Assembly (NCBI GenBank): GCA_016182965.1
Contig: JACPFM010000195.1
Span: 1 to 64,000 of the forward strand
DNA length: 64,000 nt
Direction of reading: 5' to 3'
Source of the DNA: Deltaproteobacteria bacterium
GTDB taxonomy: Bacteria > Myxococcota_A > Polyangia > Polyangiales > JADJMO01
Of this stretch, positions 51,932-60,909 are shown piece after piece. Position 1 is the first letter of the stretch. Each line of letters starts with the position of its first letter. A model generated the notes under the pieces. It was not told the DNA's origin. It saw only the letters and a program-made list of their open reading frames with translations, and did no database searches. A program made the position numbers and the translations under genes.

Positions 51932-54051
51932 CCCCCGAAGAACCGCCGCCCGATCTGGTAGACGATCAGGCAGACGACGTAGGCCACGCCGTTCATGAAG
52001 GCGAGCTGCGCGAGCGGCCACTTCCAGCTGCCGGTCTCGCGGCGGACGACCGCCATCGTGCTGATGCACTGCATGGCGAGCACGAACCACAGCATGAGCG
52101 ACACCGCGACGAGCGGCGTCCAGACGCGCGAGCCGTCGGGCCGGCGATCGGAGGCCATCGCCTGCGCCAGATCCTTGGTGTCCTCGCTGGTGTTGCCGAC
52201 GCTGTAGGTGATGCCCAGCGTGCTGACGAAGACCTCGCGCGCGGCGAAGGCGCTCACCAGGCCGACGCCCATCTTCCAGTCGTAGCCGAGCGGCCGCACC
52301 GCCGGCTCGAGCGCGTGACCGGCGCGTCCGGCGAAGCTGTGCTCGGTCTGCGCCGCCTGCTGCGCCTCGGCCGTGGGGTGCCTCGCCAGCTGCTCGGCGG
52401 GGAGGCGCGGGTAGTAGAGCAGCGCCCACAGCACGATGCTCAGGGCGAGGATGGTGGTGCCCGCGCGCGTGACGAACGCGCGCGTGTTGGTCCACACCTG
52501 CCAGAGCACCTGCGAGACCTGCGGTCGCTTGTAGGTGGGCAGCTCGAGGATGAACGAGCTGCGGTGCGCGCGATCGAGGCGCCGCGAGAGCAGGAGCGAC
52601 GTGATGACCGCCGCGAGGATGCCCGCCGCGTAGAGCGCGAACAGCACGAGCGCCTGCTGCCAGGCGGTGGCGTTGGGGATCAGCGCGCCGACGAGCAGCG
52701 CGTACACGGGCAGCCGCGCGCTGCAGGTCATGAACGGCGCCACCAGGATGGTGGCGAGCCGATCGCGCCTGCCCTCGATGGTGCGGGTCGCGAGGATGCC
52801 GGGGATCGCGCACGCGAACGAGCTGAGGAGCGGGATGAAGCTCTTGCCGTTGAGGCCGATCTTCGACAGCACCCGGTCCATGAGGAACGCGGCGCGCGCG
52901 AGGTACCCGCTGTCCTCGAGGGCGGCGAGGAAGAGGAACAACAGCGCGATCTGCGGCACGAAGACGAGCACCGCGCCGACGCCGGCGAAGATGCCGTCGA
53001 CGACGAGCGCCCGCAGCGGGCCTTCGGCCATCGACGCGCCGACCTTCGTGCCGAGCATCGCGACGCCGTCCTTGACCGCGTCCATCATCGGCTTGGCGAG
53101 CCAGAACACGCACGTGAACAGCGCCGTCATGATCAGCGCGAACACGACGAGGCCGAAGAAGCGGTGCATCAGCACTGCGTCGACCCGGTCGGTCGTGGTG
53201 CGGCGGCGGTGCTCCGGCTCGTGCACCGCCTTGGCGACGACGCCGTCGATCCAGCGGTAGCGCGCCTCGATGTCCTCCTGCGCCGGATCGATCCCTTGCG
53301 CCTGCAGCCTGTCGCGCGCGGCCTCGATGTCGCCTTCGAAGCGCGCCCGCAGCGCGTCGAGATCGGCGCCCGGCTCGACGGCGAGGAGCCGGCGCGCCGA
53401 CGGGCCGTCGTCGCCGAGGATCGCGGCGAGGCGTGACTCCTCGTCGAGCATCTCGCGCGCGATCGGGAACGCGATCGGCGGCGAAGGCGTGGCGCGTACG
53501 AGCGCCGCGCCGAGCTGGTCGATGCCTTCGCGGCGGTTGCCCACCACCGGGATCACCGCGCAGCCCATGGCCTCGGCGAGCGCCGCGGCGTCGACCGGAC
53601 GGCCGTGCTCCTCGGCGACGTCGACCATGTTGAGCGCGATCACGGTCGGCAGCCGCAGGTCGAGCAGCTGGCTCACGAGGAACAGGTTGCGGGCGAGGTT
53701 GCTCGCGTCGACCACCGCGATGATCGCCTGGGGGCGCGTGACGTCGTCGCCCGCTTGCGGGCGCGCGTCTCTGCGGGTGCCGCGCAGCACCTCGCTCACG
53801 ACCTGCTCGTCGAGCGAGACGGTCACCAGGCTGTAGGTGCCGGGCAGGTCGATGATCTCGGCGACGTCGCCGCCCGGCAGGCGCATCTCGCCCGCGCGCC
53901 GATCGACGGTGACCCCGGGGTAGTTGCCGACCTTCTGGCGCAACCCGGTGAGCGCGTTGAAGATCGTCGTCTTGCCGGCGTTGGGGTTGCCGACGAGCGC
54001 AGCGACGAGCCGCGGCGCAGGTGTGGCGGCGACGCGTGCCGCTGGGCTCAT
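51928..54051 (-). CDS. feoB: Ferrous iron transporter B
   Basis: 707 residues from ATG 54051. N-terminal G domain: PRLVAALVGNPNAGKTTIFN (G1), NYPGVTVDRRAGEM (G2 region), DLPGTYSL (G3) and ALNMVDVAEE (G4). A helical GDI-like domain follows. The C-terminal membrane domain has two Gate repeats (CAIPGILATRTIEGRRD, LSIVLWALLYYPRL) and ends in multiple TM helices. Imports Fe(II). Its gene follows feoA by 5 bp. Confidence 0.95.
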   Translation of the reverse strand: MSPAARVAATPAPRLVAALVGNPNAGKTTIFNALTGLRQKVGNYPGVTVDRRAGEMRLPGGDVAEIIDLPGTYSLVTVSLDEQVVSEVLRGTRRDARPQAGDDVTRPQAIIAVVDASNLARNLFLVSQLLDLRLPTVIALNMVDVAEEHGRPVDAAALAEAMGCAVIPVVGNRREGIDQLGAALVRATPSPPIAFPIAREMLDEESRLAAILGDDGPSARRLLAVEPGADLDALRARFEGDIEAARDRLQAQGIDPAQEDIEARYRWIDGVVAKAVHEPEHRRRTTTDRVDAVLMHRFFGLVVFALIMTALFTCVFWLAKPMMDAVKDGVAMLGTKVGASMAEGPLRALVVDGIFAGVGAVLVFVPQIALLFLFLAALEDSGYLARAAFLMDRVLSKIGLNGKSFIPLLSSFACAIPGILATRTIEGRRDRLATILVAPFMTCSARLPVYALLVGALIPNATAWQQALVLFALYAAGILAAVITSLLLSRRLDRAHRSSFILELPTYKRPQVSQVLWQVWTNTRAFVTRAGTTILALSIVLWALLYYPRLPAEQLARHPTAEAQQAAQTEHSFAGRAGHALEPAVRPLGYDWKMGVGLVSAFAAREVFVSTLGITYSVGNTSEDTKDLAQAMASDRRPDGSRVWTPLVAVSLMLWFVLAMQCISTMAVVRRETGSWKWPLAQLAFMNGVAYVVCLIVYQIGRRFFGG

Positions 54052-54056
54052 GGGCT

Positions 54057-54320
54057 TCAGCCTTCGGGCGTGACCAGGACGAGCGCGGCTTGCTCGGCGC
54101 GGAGAGACAGCGCGTAGCCGCGCACGCGGAGCTCGATCGGATCGCCGAAGGGCGCGCGACGCACGACCTCGACGCCGGTACCCTTGCACATGCCCATCTC
54201 GAGCAGGCGGCGGCGCACGTGGCTGTCGCCGCTGATCGCATGCACGCGCGCGCGACGACCGACGGCGAGCGCGTCGAGCGTATGGGCGAGACCGTCGCCG
54301 GCAGCACGTGAGGTGTTCAT
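54057..54320 (-). CDS. feoA: Ferrous iron transport protein A
   Basis: 87 residues from ATG 54320. SH3-like FeoA domain: LAVGRRARVHAISGDSHVRR, then RLLEMGMCKGTGVEVVRRAP and PIELRVRGYALSLRAEQAAL. Cytoplasmic partner of FeoB. The ATG lies only 7 bases after the predicted -10 box, so the mRNA should be nearly leaderless; no Shine-Dalgarno is seen. Starts the feoA-feoB-small Cys gene operon. Confidence 0.9.
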   Translation of the reverse strand: MNTSRAAGDGLAHTLDALAVGRRARVHAISGDSHVRRRLLEMGMCKGTGVEVVRRAPFGDPIELRVRGYALSLRAEQAALVLVTPEG

Positions 54321-54327
54321 GCCCGAC

Positions 54328-54356
54328 AGTCTAACGAAAACGACTTTCAATTTCAA
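54328..54356 (-). promoter_or_regulatory. feoA promoter with overlapping Fur-box-like sequence
   Basis: Reading on the minus strand: -35 TTGAAA (54356-54351), 17-base spacer, -10 TAGACT (54333-54328). In the spacer GAAATTGAAAGTCGTTTTC (54354-54336) matches the 19-bp Fur consensus at 13 of 19 by my count. The overlap with the promoter fits repression by iron-loaded Fur. Confidence 0.6.
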
Positions 54357-54380
54357 GCCCCCCGGGATTTCCCGAGGTTT

Positions 54381-54650
54381 TTGAACGGACGAGCGCTGCG
54401 CGGTTCCGCCGAGGACCTCGCGTCCGCCGTGAGAGGCGCGCGGGCCAACGCGGCGATCGTGTCGATCGTCGCGATGGACCCGCGCGCCGCTCACGACGCG
54501 CTCACGGCGATCCGTCGTTCCCTCCCCAAGACGGTCGCCGTGTGGGCGGGCGGCGGCGGCCTCGTCAAGCCGCCGCCGGCCAACGTCACCTGGACGCGCA
54601 CGCTCGAAGAGGTGCGCGCCCGCACGATCGAGCTCACAGGCAGGCGTTGA
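54381..54650 (+). pseudogene. C-terminal remnant, possibly of a B12-binding domain
   Basis: 89 codons from a TTG at 54381 with no good ribosome site. The text AAIVSIVAMDPRAAHDALTA, IRRSLPKTVAVWAGGGGLVK and RTLEEVRARTIELTGRR resembles the last third of cobalamin-binding regulator domains (VWxGGG end). The upstream frame contains no start codon and is the feoA promoter, so the front half is missing. The family link is weak. Confidence 0.3.
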
Positions 54651-56049
54651 CCGGGCCGAGCTCGAACGCCGTGTCCTCGTAGCTCTTGGTGAACGCGGTG
54701 CCCGCGGCGTCGACTGCGGCGGCGCCGTCGTTGTCCTTGGCCGTCGCGCAGGCGAACGGGCTGCTGTTCTTGCTGCGCGGCTTGATGAACATCGGCTGGA
54801 TGAACCAGCCGCCGTCCTTCTTGTCGAGGCTCTCGTAGCCGTTGCACATCGTCTGGGTCTTGGCGCGGTGGATGACGAGGCGCAGATCGGTCGCGTCCTT
54901 CAGCATGGCGATGTCGGTGTCGGAGTCGCCGGCGACGAACGCCGGGCGGCGCGACGCGACGTTGACAGGAAGCTGCTTCTCGGTCGGCTCGTTCCAGATG
55001 ACCTTGTTGATCCAGCAGCGCTTGCCGCGGTCGAACGTGATGAGCGTGTTCTTGGCCGCGCCGCCGCAGTCCTCGACGTCGTAGGTGACCTTGCCGTCCG
55101 TCAGGACGCTGCGAATGCCGATCACGTGGTCGCGGTCGACGCCGACCAGGTCCTCGGCGATCGCGTCGACGAAGTACTGCGGCGACGCGGTGAGGATCCA
55201 CACGTCGAAGCCGTTGGCGTGCAGCGTCTCGATCAGGTCCTGGATCTGCGAGTAGAGGCGGACGTAGTGGTTGTAGCCGGCGGCGCCACCGATGGTCTGC
55301 GTCGCGCCGATGGCGTTGGCCGAGTTCTCGTCGTATGCGGCGCGCGCGAACCCGCGGATCTCGGCCGGCGTGTAGCCGGCGGTGAGCTGCGCGACCCAGG
55401 CATACTGTTGGTTGATCGTGCTGGTGAGCGGCGTGTTCCACGCCGAGGTGTCCTCGACCGAAGGATCGGGTGTGTATTTGCCCGAGTCGTAGATCTTCAC
55501 GAGCTCCTTCGCGCAGTCCGCGTTGGTGCTCGTCTTCATCGGCTCGCCGACGGCACCGGAGGCGGCGCACTTGGCCTCGAGCGACGCGGCGGCGAGCGGC
55601 TTGAGCGCCATGTTGGTGGCCGCCCAGCTGGCCGGGCGACGGATCTTGTCGTTCTGGATCATCCAGAAGAACGTGGCGTCGCCGATGTCGTTCTTGAGGA
55701 CGGTGTTGTCCCAGTCGAACACCGCGACCGGTCGGTGCGACGCGTCCCACGTCGCGCTCGCGATGCCCTTCCTGGAGATCATGTCGTTGATCGCGGCGCG
55801 CACCTCGGTGCGCCAGAAGGGCTGCCGGCAATCGAGGAGACGCGCGGGCTTCGTCGGTCCTGCCGCGCCGGTCGCGCCCGCGGGGCCGGTGGCGCCCGTC
55901 GCGCCGATCGCGCCGGTCGCGCCGGTCGGTCCGGCGGCGCCGGTCTCGCCGTTCGCGCCCGCCGGCCCCTCGGGTCCTTCGGCGCCACAACCGACGAGCG
56001 CACCGGTGATCAGCGACAGAGCGACGACGTTACGAAGTGCATTGGCCAT
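54634..56049 (-). CDS. HAD-like hydrolase lipoprotein with collagen-like spacer
   Basis: 471 residues from ATG 56049 (GGAGG about 10 upstream). Lipoprotein signal VVALSLITGALVGCGAEG, followed by ~45 residues of Gly-X-Y triplets (GPEGPAGANGETGAAGPT, then GATGAIGATGATGPAG). Then a HAD phosphatase: VAVFDWDNTVLKNDIGDA (DxDxT, motif I), FDVWILTASPQYFVDAI (motif II Thr/Ser), and RRPAFVAGDSDTDIAMLKDA (motif IV). A large cap of ~130 residues lies between motif I and II. Likely a phosphatase exposed outside the cell; substrate unknown. Confidence 0.75.
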   Translation of the reverse strand: MANALRNVVALSLITGALVGCGAEGPEGPAGANGETGAAGPTGATGAIGATGATGPAGATGAAGPTKPARLLDCRQPFWRTEVRAAINDMISRKGIASATWDASHRPVAVFDWDNTVLKNDIGDATFFWMIQNDKIRRPASWAATNMALKPLAAASLEAKCAASGAVGEPMKTSTNADCAKELVKIYDSGKYTPDPSVEDTSAWNTPLTSTINQQYAWVAQLTAGYTPAEIRGFARAAYDENSANAIGATQTIGGAAGYNHYVRLYSQIQDLIETLHANGFDVWILTASPQYFVDAIAEDLVGVDRDHVIGIRSVLTDGKVTYDVEDCGGAAKNTLITFDRGKRCWINKVIWNEPTEKQLPVNVASRRPAFVAGDSDTDIAMLKDATDLRLVIHRAKTQTMCNGYESLDKKDGGWFIQPMFIKPRSKNSSPFACATAKDNDGAAAVDAAGTAFTKSYEDTAFELGPVNACL

Positions 56050-56381
56050 ATCTCTCATCCTCCCGAACGTGCGCCGACGCACTCGGAACGCGGCGCGTGA
56101 CGGGCGGCGCCCATTGCGAGGGGCGTGCCTACGGCCGCGGAGCGAGATTTCCCGAGAGATCGACCTGTCGCGTGGCGTGAGCGAATCCCGCTTCGCGTCG
56201 AACGCCCGACGCGCCGCGTAGCGCGTTGCCGTGAGTATTCCGTCGGTGCGTGGTCATTTCGTTCGGCGCGCGTCGTCGATTCGCCTGGCGCGCAGCGACA
56301 CCGTGGGTCGCACTCAAGAGCCGTCGAGAAATCCCACCGGACTGAAGTGACCTTCGTCCGAGGGCATTTTCCGACAGACCT
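56050..56381. other. Intergenic, no gene seen
   Basis: The promoter region of the HAD lipoprotein and the 3' end of the zinc-ribbon gene. No ORF or RNA supported. Confidence 0.5.
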
Positions 56382-57485
56382 TCACTTCACGACGTGCACG
56401 CGATCGAGCGCGATCCAGTGCTCCTGCCCGTCCTCGAAGCGCACGAGGCAGCCGCTCGCGCGCACCACCGCCGGGTAGCGCTGGCCGTTGCCCCAGTCGA
56501 TCTCGACGTGCGCGCCGTCGGGAGGCAGCGCCGGCCCCGGAGGTTCCGCAGGGACGCTGGCGACCGCGGGCTGCGGCGCTTGCGCCGGCACCGCTCCGAG
56601 CACGGGGCCGGCGGGCGGCGGCTCGAACTCGAACTTCGCCTCCGACTCGGGCGCCGGCTCGTCGACGACGGTCTCGGTCGACAGGTCGAGCCGTGTCACC
56701 TCGATCGAGGTGAACGGATCGCAGTCGGGATCGCCGGCCCACTTGAGCCGCGTCTCCTTGCTGATCTCGTCGGTCGCCTTCTTCGAGCGCAGCGACGTGA
56801 AATAGCGGTCCTTCGCGAGCAGATCGCGGATCGCCTCCTCGACGAGGTGGACGACCTTGCTCCGGACGCGCGCGGACATCTGATCGAGGTCGACGACGCC
56901 CTCGACGCCCATCGCCGCCGCGAAGTCGCCCGGCTCGTCGATGCGCAGCCGCACGTTGCCCTTCATGCCGACGCGCGCGCGGTTGCCGTGGTTGTCCTCG
57001 AGCACGCCGAGCGGCGCCTCGACGCGGATCTCGAAGCCGTCGCGCAGCACGAACCAGCCGTCCTCCAGCTCCTCGCCGATCGTGTGGGTGCCCTTCTCCC
57101 ACGTCGCGGTGCACGCGCCGAAGCGCAGGCCGAAGAAGGCGTCGCCCTGCTCGACGACGAGCTTCGTGCCTTCGTCGATCGGCGCGCCGAACCTCACCGC
57201 GAACGGCGACGGCTTGGGGCGTCGCACCTCGCGGGCCTTCACCGGCTGCGGCGCGGGCGCGACCGGCGCCTGCGGTGGAGCCGCGTACGGGGCCTGCGGC
57301 GGAGCCGCGTACGGGGCCTGCGGCGGCGCCGCGTACGGCGCCTGCGGCGGCGCCGCGTACGGCGCCTGCGGCGGCGCCGCGTACGGCATCGGCGCGGGCG
57401 CCGCGACCTGCTCGGGCATGCGCGCACCGCAGGTGCCGCAGAAACGCCCGTCCCCCTCCGCCCCGCACTGCGTGCACCTCGCCAT
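56382..57485 (-). CDS. Zinc-ribbon protein with AAPPQAPY octapeptide repeats
   Basis: 367 residues. N-terminal zinc ribbon MARCTQCGAEGDGRFCGTCG, then about five PYAAPPQA units. The middle ~190 residues hold a SPFH/virion-core-like segment (LVVEQGDAFFGLRFGACTA, DGWFVLRDGFEIRVEAPLGV, HLVEEAIRDLLAKDRYFTSL), with long strands and helices. Then a Glu/Pro spacer and a C-terminal HVEIDWGNGQRYPAVVRASG plus EDGQEHWIALDRVHVV, an SH3-like fold. Cytoplasmic scaffold style. The repeat is encoded by the DNA array at 57265-57384. Confidence 0.65.
   Translation of the reverse strand: MARCTQCGAEGDGRFCGTCGARMPEQVAAPAPMPYAAPPQAPYAAPPQAPYAAPPQAPYAAPPQAPYAAPPQAPVAPAPQPVKAREVRRPKPSPFAVRFGAPIDEGTKLVVEQGDAFFGLRFGACTATWEKGTHTIGEELEDGWFVLRDGFEIRVEAPLGVLEDNHGNRARVGMKGNVRLRIDEPGDFAAAMGVEGVVDLDQMSARVRSKVVHLVEEAIRDLLAKDRYFTSLRSKKATDEISKETRLKWAGDPDCDPFTSIEVTRLDLSTETVVDEPAPESEAKFEFEPPPAGPVLGAVPAQAPQPAVASVPAEPPGPALPPDGAHVEIDWGNGQRYPAVVRASGCLVRFEDGQEHWIALDRVHVVK
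57265..57384. repeat. Five tandem 24-bp units inside the zinc-ribbon gene
   Basis: Units at 57265, 57289, 57313, 57337 and 57361, each ending GCCGCGTAC, differ at a few bases. Encodes the PYAAPPQA octapeptides. Copy number may vary between strains. Confidence 0.85.
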
Positions 57486-57595
57486 CGGGGCGAGGATACG
57501 ATCAAACGACTCGTGAATGCCCCCGGGTCGAGCCCCGAGCCAGCGACAGCCGGACGAAAGCCCATCGGGCCGGCCGAGTCACCCGCCGGCGCCCG

Positions 57596-59680
57596 TCAGC
57601 TGACGATCTTGAGCCGGCGCTTGTTCTTCGACTCGGCCTCGAGGCGCAGCGCCGAGTCCGGCAGCCGCACCGTGCCGAGCGAGGCGGGCAGGGGGAGCTT
57701 CTGGTTCTTCGCGTAGACCGCGTGGCGCCCGTTCTTCTGGTACCAGTCGGCGACCGTGGCGTTGGCCTTCATCTGCTCGATGATCTGCCGAAAGCCGACG
57801 CCGGTGTTGTACGCGCAGAAGGAGATCTCGCCCATCTGGGTGCCGTACGGGATGATGCACATCTCGGTGCGGCGGAAGTCGTAGTTGAAGAGGTCCTGGA
57901 ACCACATGCCGGCGACGAAGAGCACGCGCCACTCGAACTGGGCCGCGTCGCTCTCGAACTCGCCGACCTTCTTGCCGCGCGCGCCGATCTGCGAGGTGAA
58001 CTGCTTGATCAGGTCGAGGAACCCGTAGCCGGGCGGCGCCTGATCGGGCTTGAAATTGCGGAGCAGCGCCACGAGCAGCTCGGCGACCGTGACCGTCTTG
58101 CCGTGGGCGCCGTCGGTGATCGACTGCACGTCGCGCATCAGCTGCTCGAGATCGAGGAACCGCGTGAGCGGGACCATCTCGCGCGTGCGCTTGTTGACGA
58201 AGAGGACGGTGCCGACGCCGCAGTTCGGGTGGCAGCCGCAGTTGACCGCGCCGAACTCCGCCTGCTCGCCGAGCATGATGTCGGTGAGGTCGGCGAAGGG
58301 CGCCATCGACGAGAGGGGGAACCAGTCGCGGTGCGGCTCGATCGAGCCCAGCTGCCGCTTCAGGTCCCACGCCATGTGGCTGAGCGTGTAGCGCTGCGCG
58401 CGGCGGCGCTCGTCGGTGACGTCCTCGTCGCGCCCGGTGAACGACACCGGCTGGAAGGAGACGACCGTGATCTTGTCGGCGTTCTCGACGGCGAACTCGA
58501 CGATCGGCCCGACCTGGTCGTTGTTGACGCCGTTGACGACCGTCACCACCAGGATGACGTCGATGCCGGCGGCGTGCAGGTTCTCGATGGCGCGGAGCTT
58601 CACGTCGAACAGGTTGCCGACCTTGCGGTGCGAGTTGGCGTGGTTGGTCACGCCGTCGAACTGCAGGTAGGCCATGCGCAGGCCCGCCTCCTTCGCCTGC
58701 TTCGCGAACTCCGGGTCCTGCGCGAAGCGCACGCCGTTGGTCGCGCACTGCACGGCGAAGTAGCCGACCGCGCGCGCGTAGCGGATGGCGTCGAGGAAGT
58801 GGGGCGACAGCGTGGGCTCGCCGCCGGAGAACTGGATCGACATCTGCCGCTTGGGCTTGATGGAGACCGCGTCGTCGAGGATCTGCTTGACCTCGTCCCA
58901 CTCGAGCTCGTGGACGTAGCCGACCTGGTTCGCGTCCATGAAGCACGGGTCGCACATCATGTTGCAGCGGTTGGTGAGGTCGACGGTGAGCACCGCGCCG
59001 CGCCCGTACTTCACGCTCGACGAGCCGTGGTTGCGCAGCCTGGTGAGCGGCGCGAGGAAGTCGCGGCCCGGGAAGAGGGACTCGATGCGCCGGAGGAACG
59101 CCGGGTCCATCGACAGCAGGTCCTCGAAGCGCCCGTGCACCGGGCACTCCTTCTCCATGACGATCTGCCCGTCGCGCTCGACGATCTTCGCGCGGACCTC
59201 GCCGGGGCGTTGCTCGACGTAGACCGAGAGGTCCTGCTCGCCCGAGAGGACCGCGCTGCGGACCTCCTTGACGCACTTGGGGCAGAGCGAGTCGGTCTCG
59301 CGCGGGAAGCCGAGCTGCGGATGGGAGCGCTCCCGCTGGCGGAGCAGCGGGGCGGGGGCCCACTTCGGGTGAATGGGCTTTCCGGGCAGCGTCTCGTTCA
59401 GCTTCTGCAGCGCGGGCCACGCCAGATCGGCGGCGCGTGACAGCGCCTTCTCGAGCGCGACGGCCAACTGCGAGCGCTCGGAGACGTCCGGTTCGACGGC
59501 CGCCGCCACCTCGGCGGCGAATTCCGCTTCACGCGACGGGGGCACGGGGTCAGCGGCGTCGGAGGGCGACTCGGAGAGAGCGGTGACCTTCGGGGAGGTG
59601 CTCGGGACGTTCACGCGTGAGATGGTGTAGGCGGGCGCACCCGGCGGCAAGGCGCGATCGCGCCGGTTGACCGATCGCAA
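57596..59680 (-). CDS. Radical SAM enzyme of the MJ0619/tetraether-synthase (Tes) type
   Basis: 694 residues (GTG 59614 is an alternative start). Rubredoxin-like Cys pairs SLCPKC (133-136) and ECPVHG (179-183). The radical SAM cluster is in DLTNRCNMMCDPCFMDANQ (Cys 239, 243, 246), then VGYVHELEWDEV, MSIQFSGGEPTLSPHFLDAI, CATNGVRFAQDPEFAKQ and MAYLQFDGVTNHANSHRKV, the order and wording of the Tes family. A C-terminal NCGCHPNCG can hold another cluster. Archaeal Tes joins lipid tails of two chains into membrane-spanning lipids. The extra Cys segment that archaeal enzymes have before the radical SAM motif is absent. Function inferred from family. Confidence 0.75.
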   Translation of the reverse strand: MRSVNRRDRALPPGAPAYTISRVNVPSTSPKVTALSESPSDAADPVPPSREAEFAAEVAAAVEPDVSERSQLAVALEKALSRAADLAWPALQKLNETLPGKPIHPKWAPAPLLRQRERSHPQLGFPRETDSLCPKCVKEVRSAVLSGEQDLSVYVEQRPGEVRAKIVERDGQIVMEKECPVHGRFEDLLSMDPAFLRRIESLFPGRDFLAPLTRLRNHGSSSVKYGRGAVLTVDLTNRCNMMCDPCFMDANQVGYVHELEWDEVKQILDDAVSIKPKRQMSIQFSGGEPTLSPHFLDAIRYARAVGYFAVQCATNGVRFAQDPEFAKQAKEAGLRMAYLQFDGVTNHANSHRKVGNLFDVKLRAIENLHAAGIDVILVVTVVNGVNNDQVGPIVEFAVENADKITVVSFQPVSFTGRDEDVTDERRRAQRYTLSHMAWDLKRQLGSIEPHRDWFPLSSMAPFADLTDIMLGEQAEFGAVNCGCHPNCGVGTVLFVNKRTREMVPLTRFLDLEQLMRDVQSITDGAHGKTVTVAELLVALLRNFKPDQAPPGYGFLDLIKQFTSQIGARGKKVGEFESDAAQFEWRVLFVAGMWFQDLFNYDFRRTEMCIIPYGTQMGEISFCAYNTGVGFRQIIEQMKANATVADWYQKNGRHAVYAKNQKLPLPASLGTVRLPDSALRLEAESKNKRRLKIVS

Positions 59681-59705
59681 AGGAAGCGGAACGCTTCAAG
59701 GAGCC

Positions 59706-60905
59706 GTGCAGTCCAACCCGACCAGGTCCCGCAACCGCGCTCGCGCCAGTTCCGTCCTCGGGATGGGTGCTCTCGCCGCGTTCATCACGGTCTGGGCGCT
59801 CGGGTGCAGCTCGCATCCCGCAGCGGTCTCGCGCCCGGCGCGGCCCCAGCTTCACGAGATGGCGACCGCGATCGAGGCGCGCGGCACGTTCCTCCCCACG
59901 CCGCTCGACGGCGCGCGCCTGCTCGCGAAGAACGTGGAGCTGCAGCTGCCGCGCGGGTGCGTTCCGCTGGACATCCCCGGGTTCGTCCGGGTCGCGCAGC
60001 TGATCGACGACGAGGAGTCCGACTTCCTCGCCGGCTGCAACATCGTCGACGCCGAGGGCGACGCGCGCGTGACGTTGGTGCTCGTGCGCCACCGCATGAC
60101 GCTCGAGACGGGCGACGACGCGGCGAGCGAGCTGCGCCGCGTCCCGGGCACCATCGACGTGCTCACGGCCACCGCCGGCCCCACCGCGGGCCAGGCGCTC
60201 GGTCCGGAGGTGGTGGTCAGCACCAACGCGCCGACCGGCCCGAAGGCGCGGCCGTCGGCGTCGGTCTACTTCGGCGCGCACGACGGCCTGTACGTGCTCT
60301 ACGCCGAGATCGACGGCGATCTGCGCTCGCTGAGCGCGTGGAGCGAGGCGCTCACCTCGACGCTGCGCCCGACGCCGTCGGCGCGGCCGATCCGCTGGCG
60401 CGCGCCCACGCGCATCGCCCCGAGCGCCACCGCGATCGGCAAGCACAAGATCCGCCTGCCCGAGGGCGTCGACGCGGTGCCCTCGTCGCGTCGCACGTTC
60501 GGCATGCTGGTCGGCGACGCCAAGGACCCGCTCGACGTGCGCGAGTCCGGGTCGATCGTGCGCTTGCGCGACGAGGCCGGCGTGGCGTTGGGCGGCAACG
60601 TCTACACGGCGCGGCTGCTGCCGCCGATCGCGGCGACGCCCGCCGCGATCGCCAGGCTCACCGCCGACGTCCGCGGCGTGCACGAGCTCTCCTCCAAGAG
60701 CGTGGCGGCGAAGCAGCTCGAGGTGTCGCGCGTCGACGGCACGCGCGCCGACGGCGGCCACGAGGTGTTCGCGGCGTTCGAGACGGCCCCCGGCGAGGTC
60801 ACCATGCTCCGCATGGTCTTCACCAAGGAGAAATGGGCGGCGTACGCGCCGTTCATCGACGAGAGCCTCGCGTCGGTGGAGCTGGGCGGCGACGAGCCGT
60901 ACTGA
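59706..60905 (+). CDS. Hypothetical lipoprotein
   Basis: 399 residues from GTG 59706; TTG 59667 is a longer option. The signal AAFITVWALGCSS puts the lipobox Cys at about 34, preceded by a long basic leader, so a later start (ATG 59763) is also possible. The body alternates strands with few special residues (LAGCNIVDAEGDARVTLVL, ASVYFGAHDGLYVLYAEID, GNVYTARLLPPIAATP). The end repeats a strand-helix pattern (GEVTMLRMVFTKEKWAAYAP). No family recognised. Confidence 0.65.
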   Translation: MQSNPTRSRNRARASSVLGMGALAAFITVWALGCSSHPAAVSRPARPQLHEMATAIEARGTFLPTPLDGARLLAKNVELQLPRGCVPLDIPGFVRVAQLIDDEESDFLAGCNIVDAEGDARVTLVLVRHRMTLETGDDAASELRRVPGTIDVLTATAGPTAGQALGPEVVVSTNAPTGPKARPSASVYFGAHDGLYVLYAEIDGDLRSLSAWSEALTSTLRPTPSARPIRWRAPTRIAPSATAIGKHKIRLPEGVDAVPSSRRTFGMLVGDAKDPLDVRESGSIVRLRDEAGVALGGNVYTARLLPPIAATPAAIARLTADVRGVHELSSKSVAAKQLEVSRVDGTRADGGHEVFAAFETAPGEVTMLRMVFTKEKWAAYAPFIDESLASVELGGDEPY

Positions 60906-60909
60906 GACC

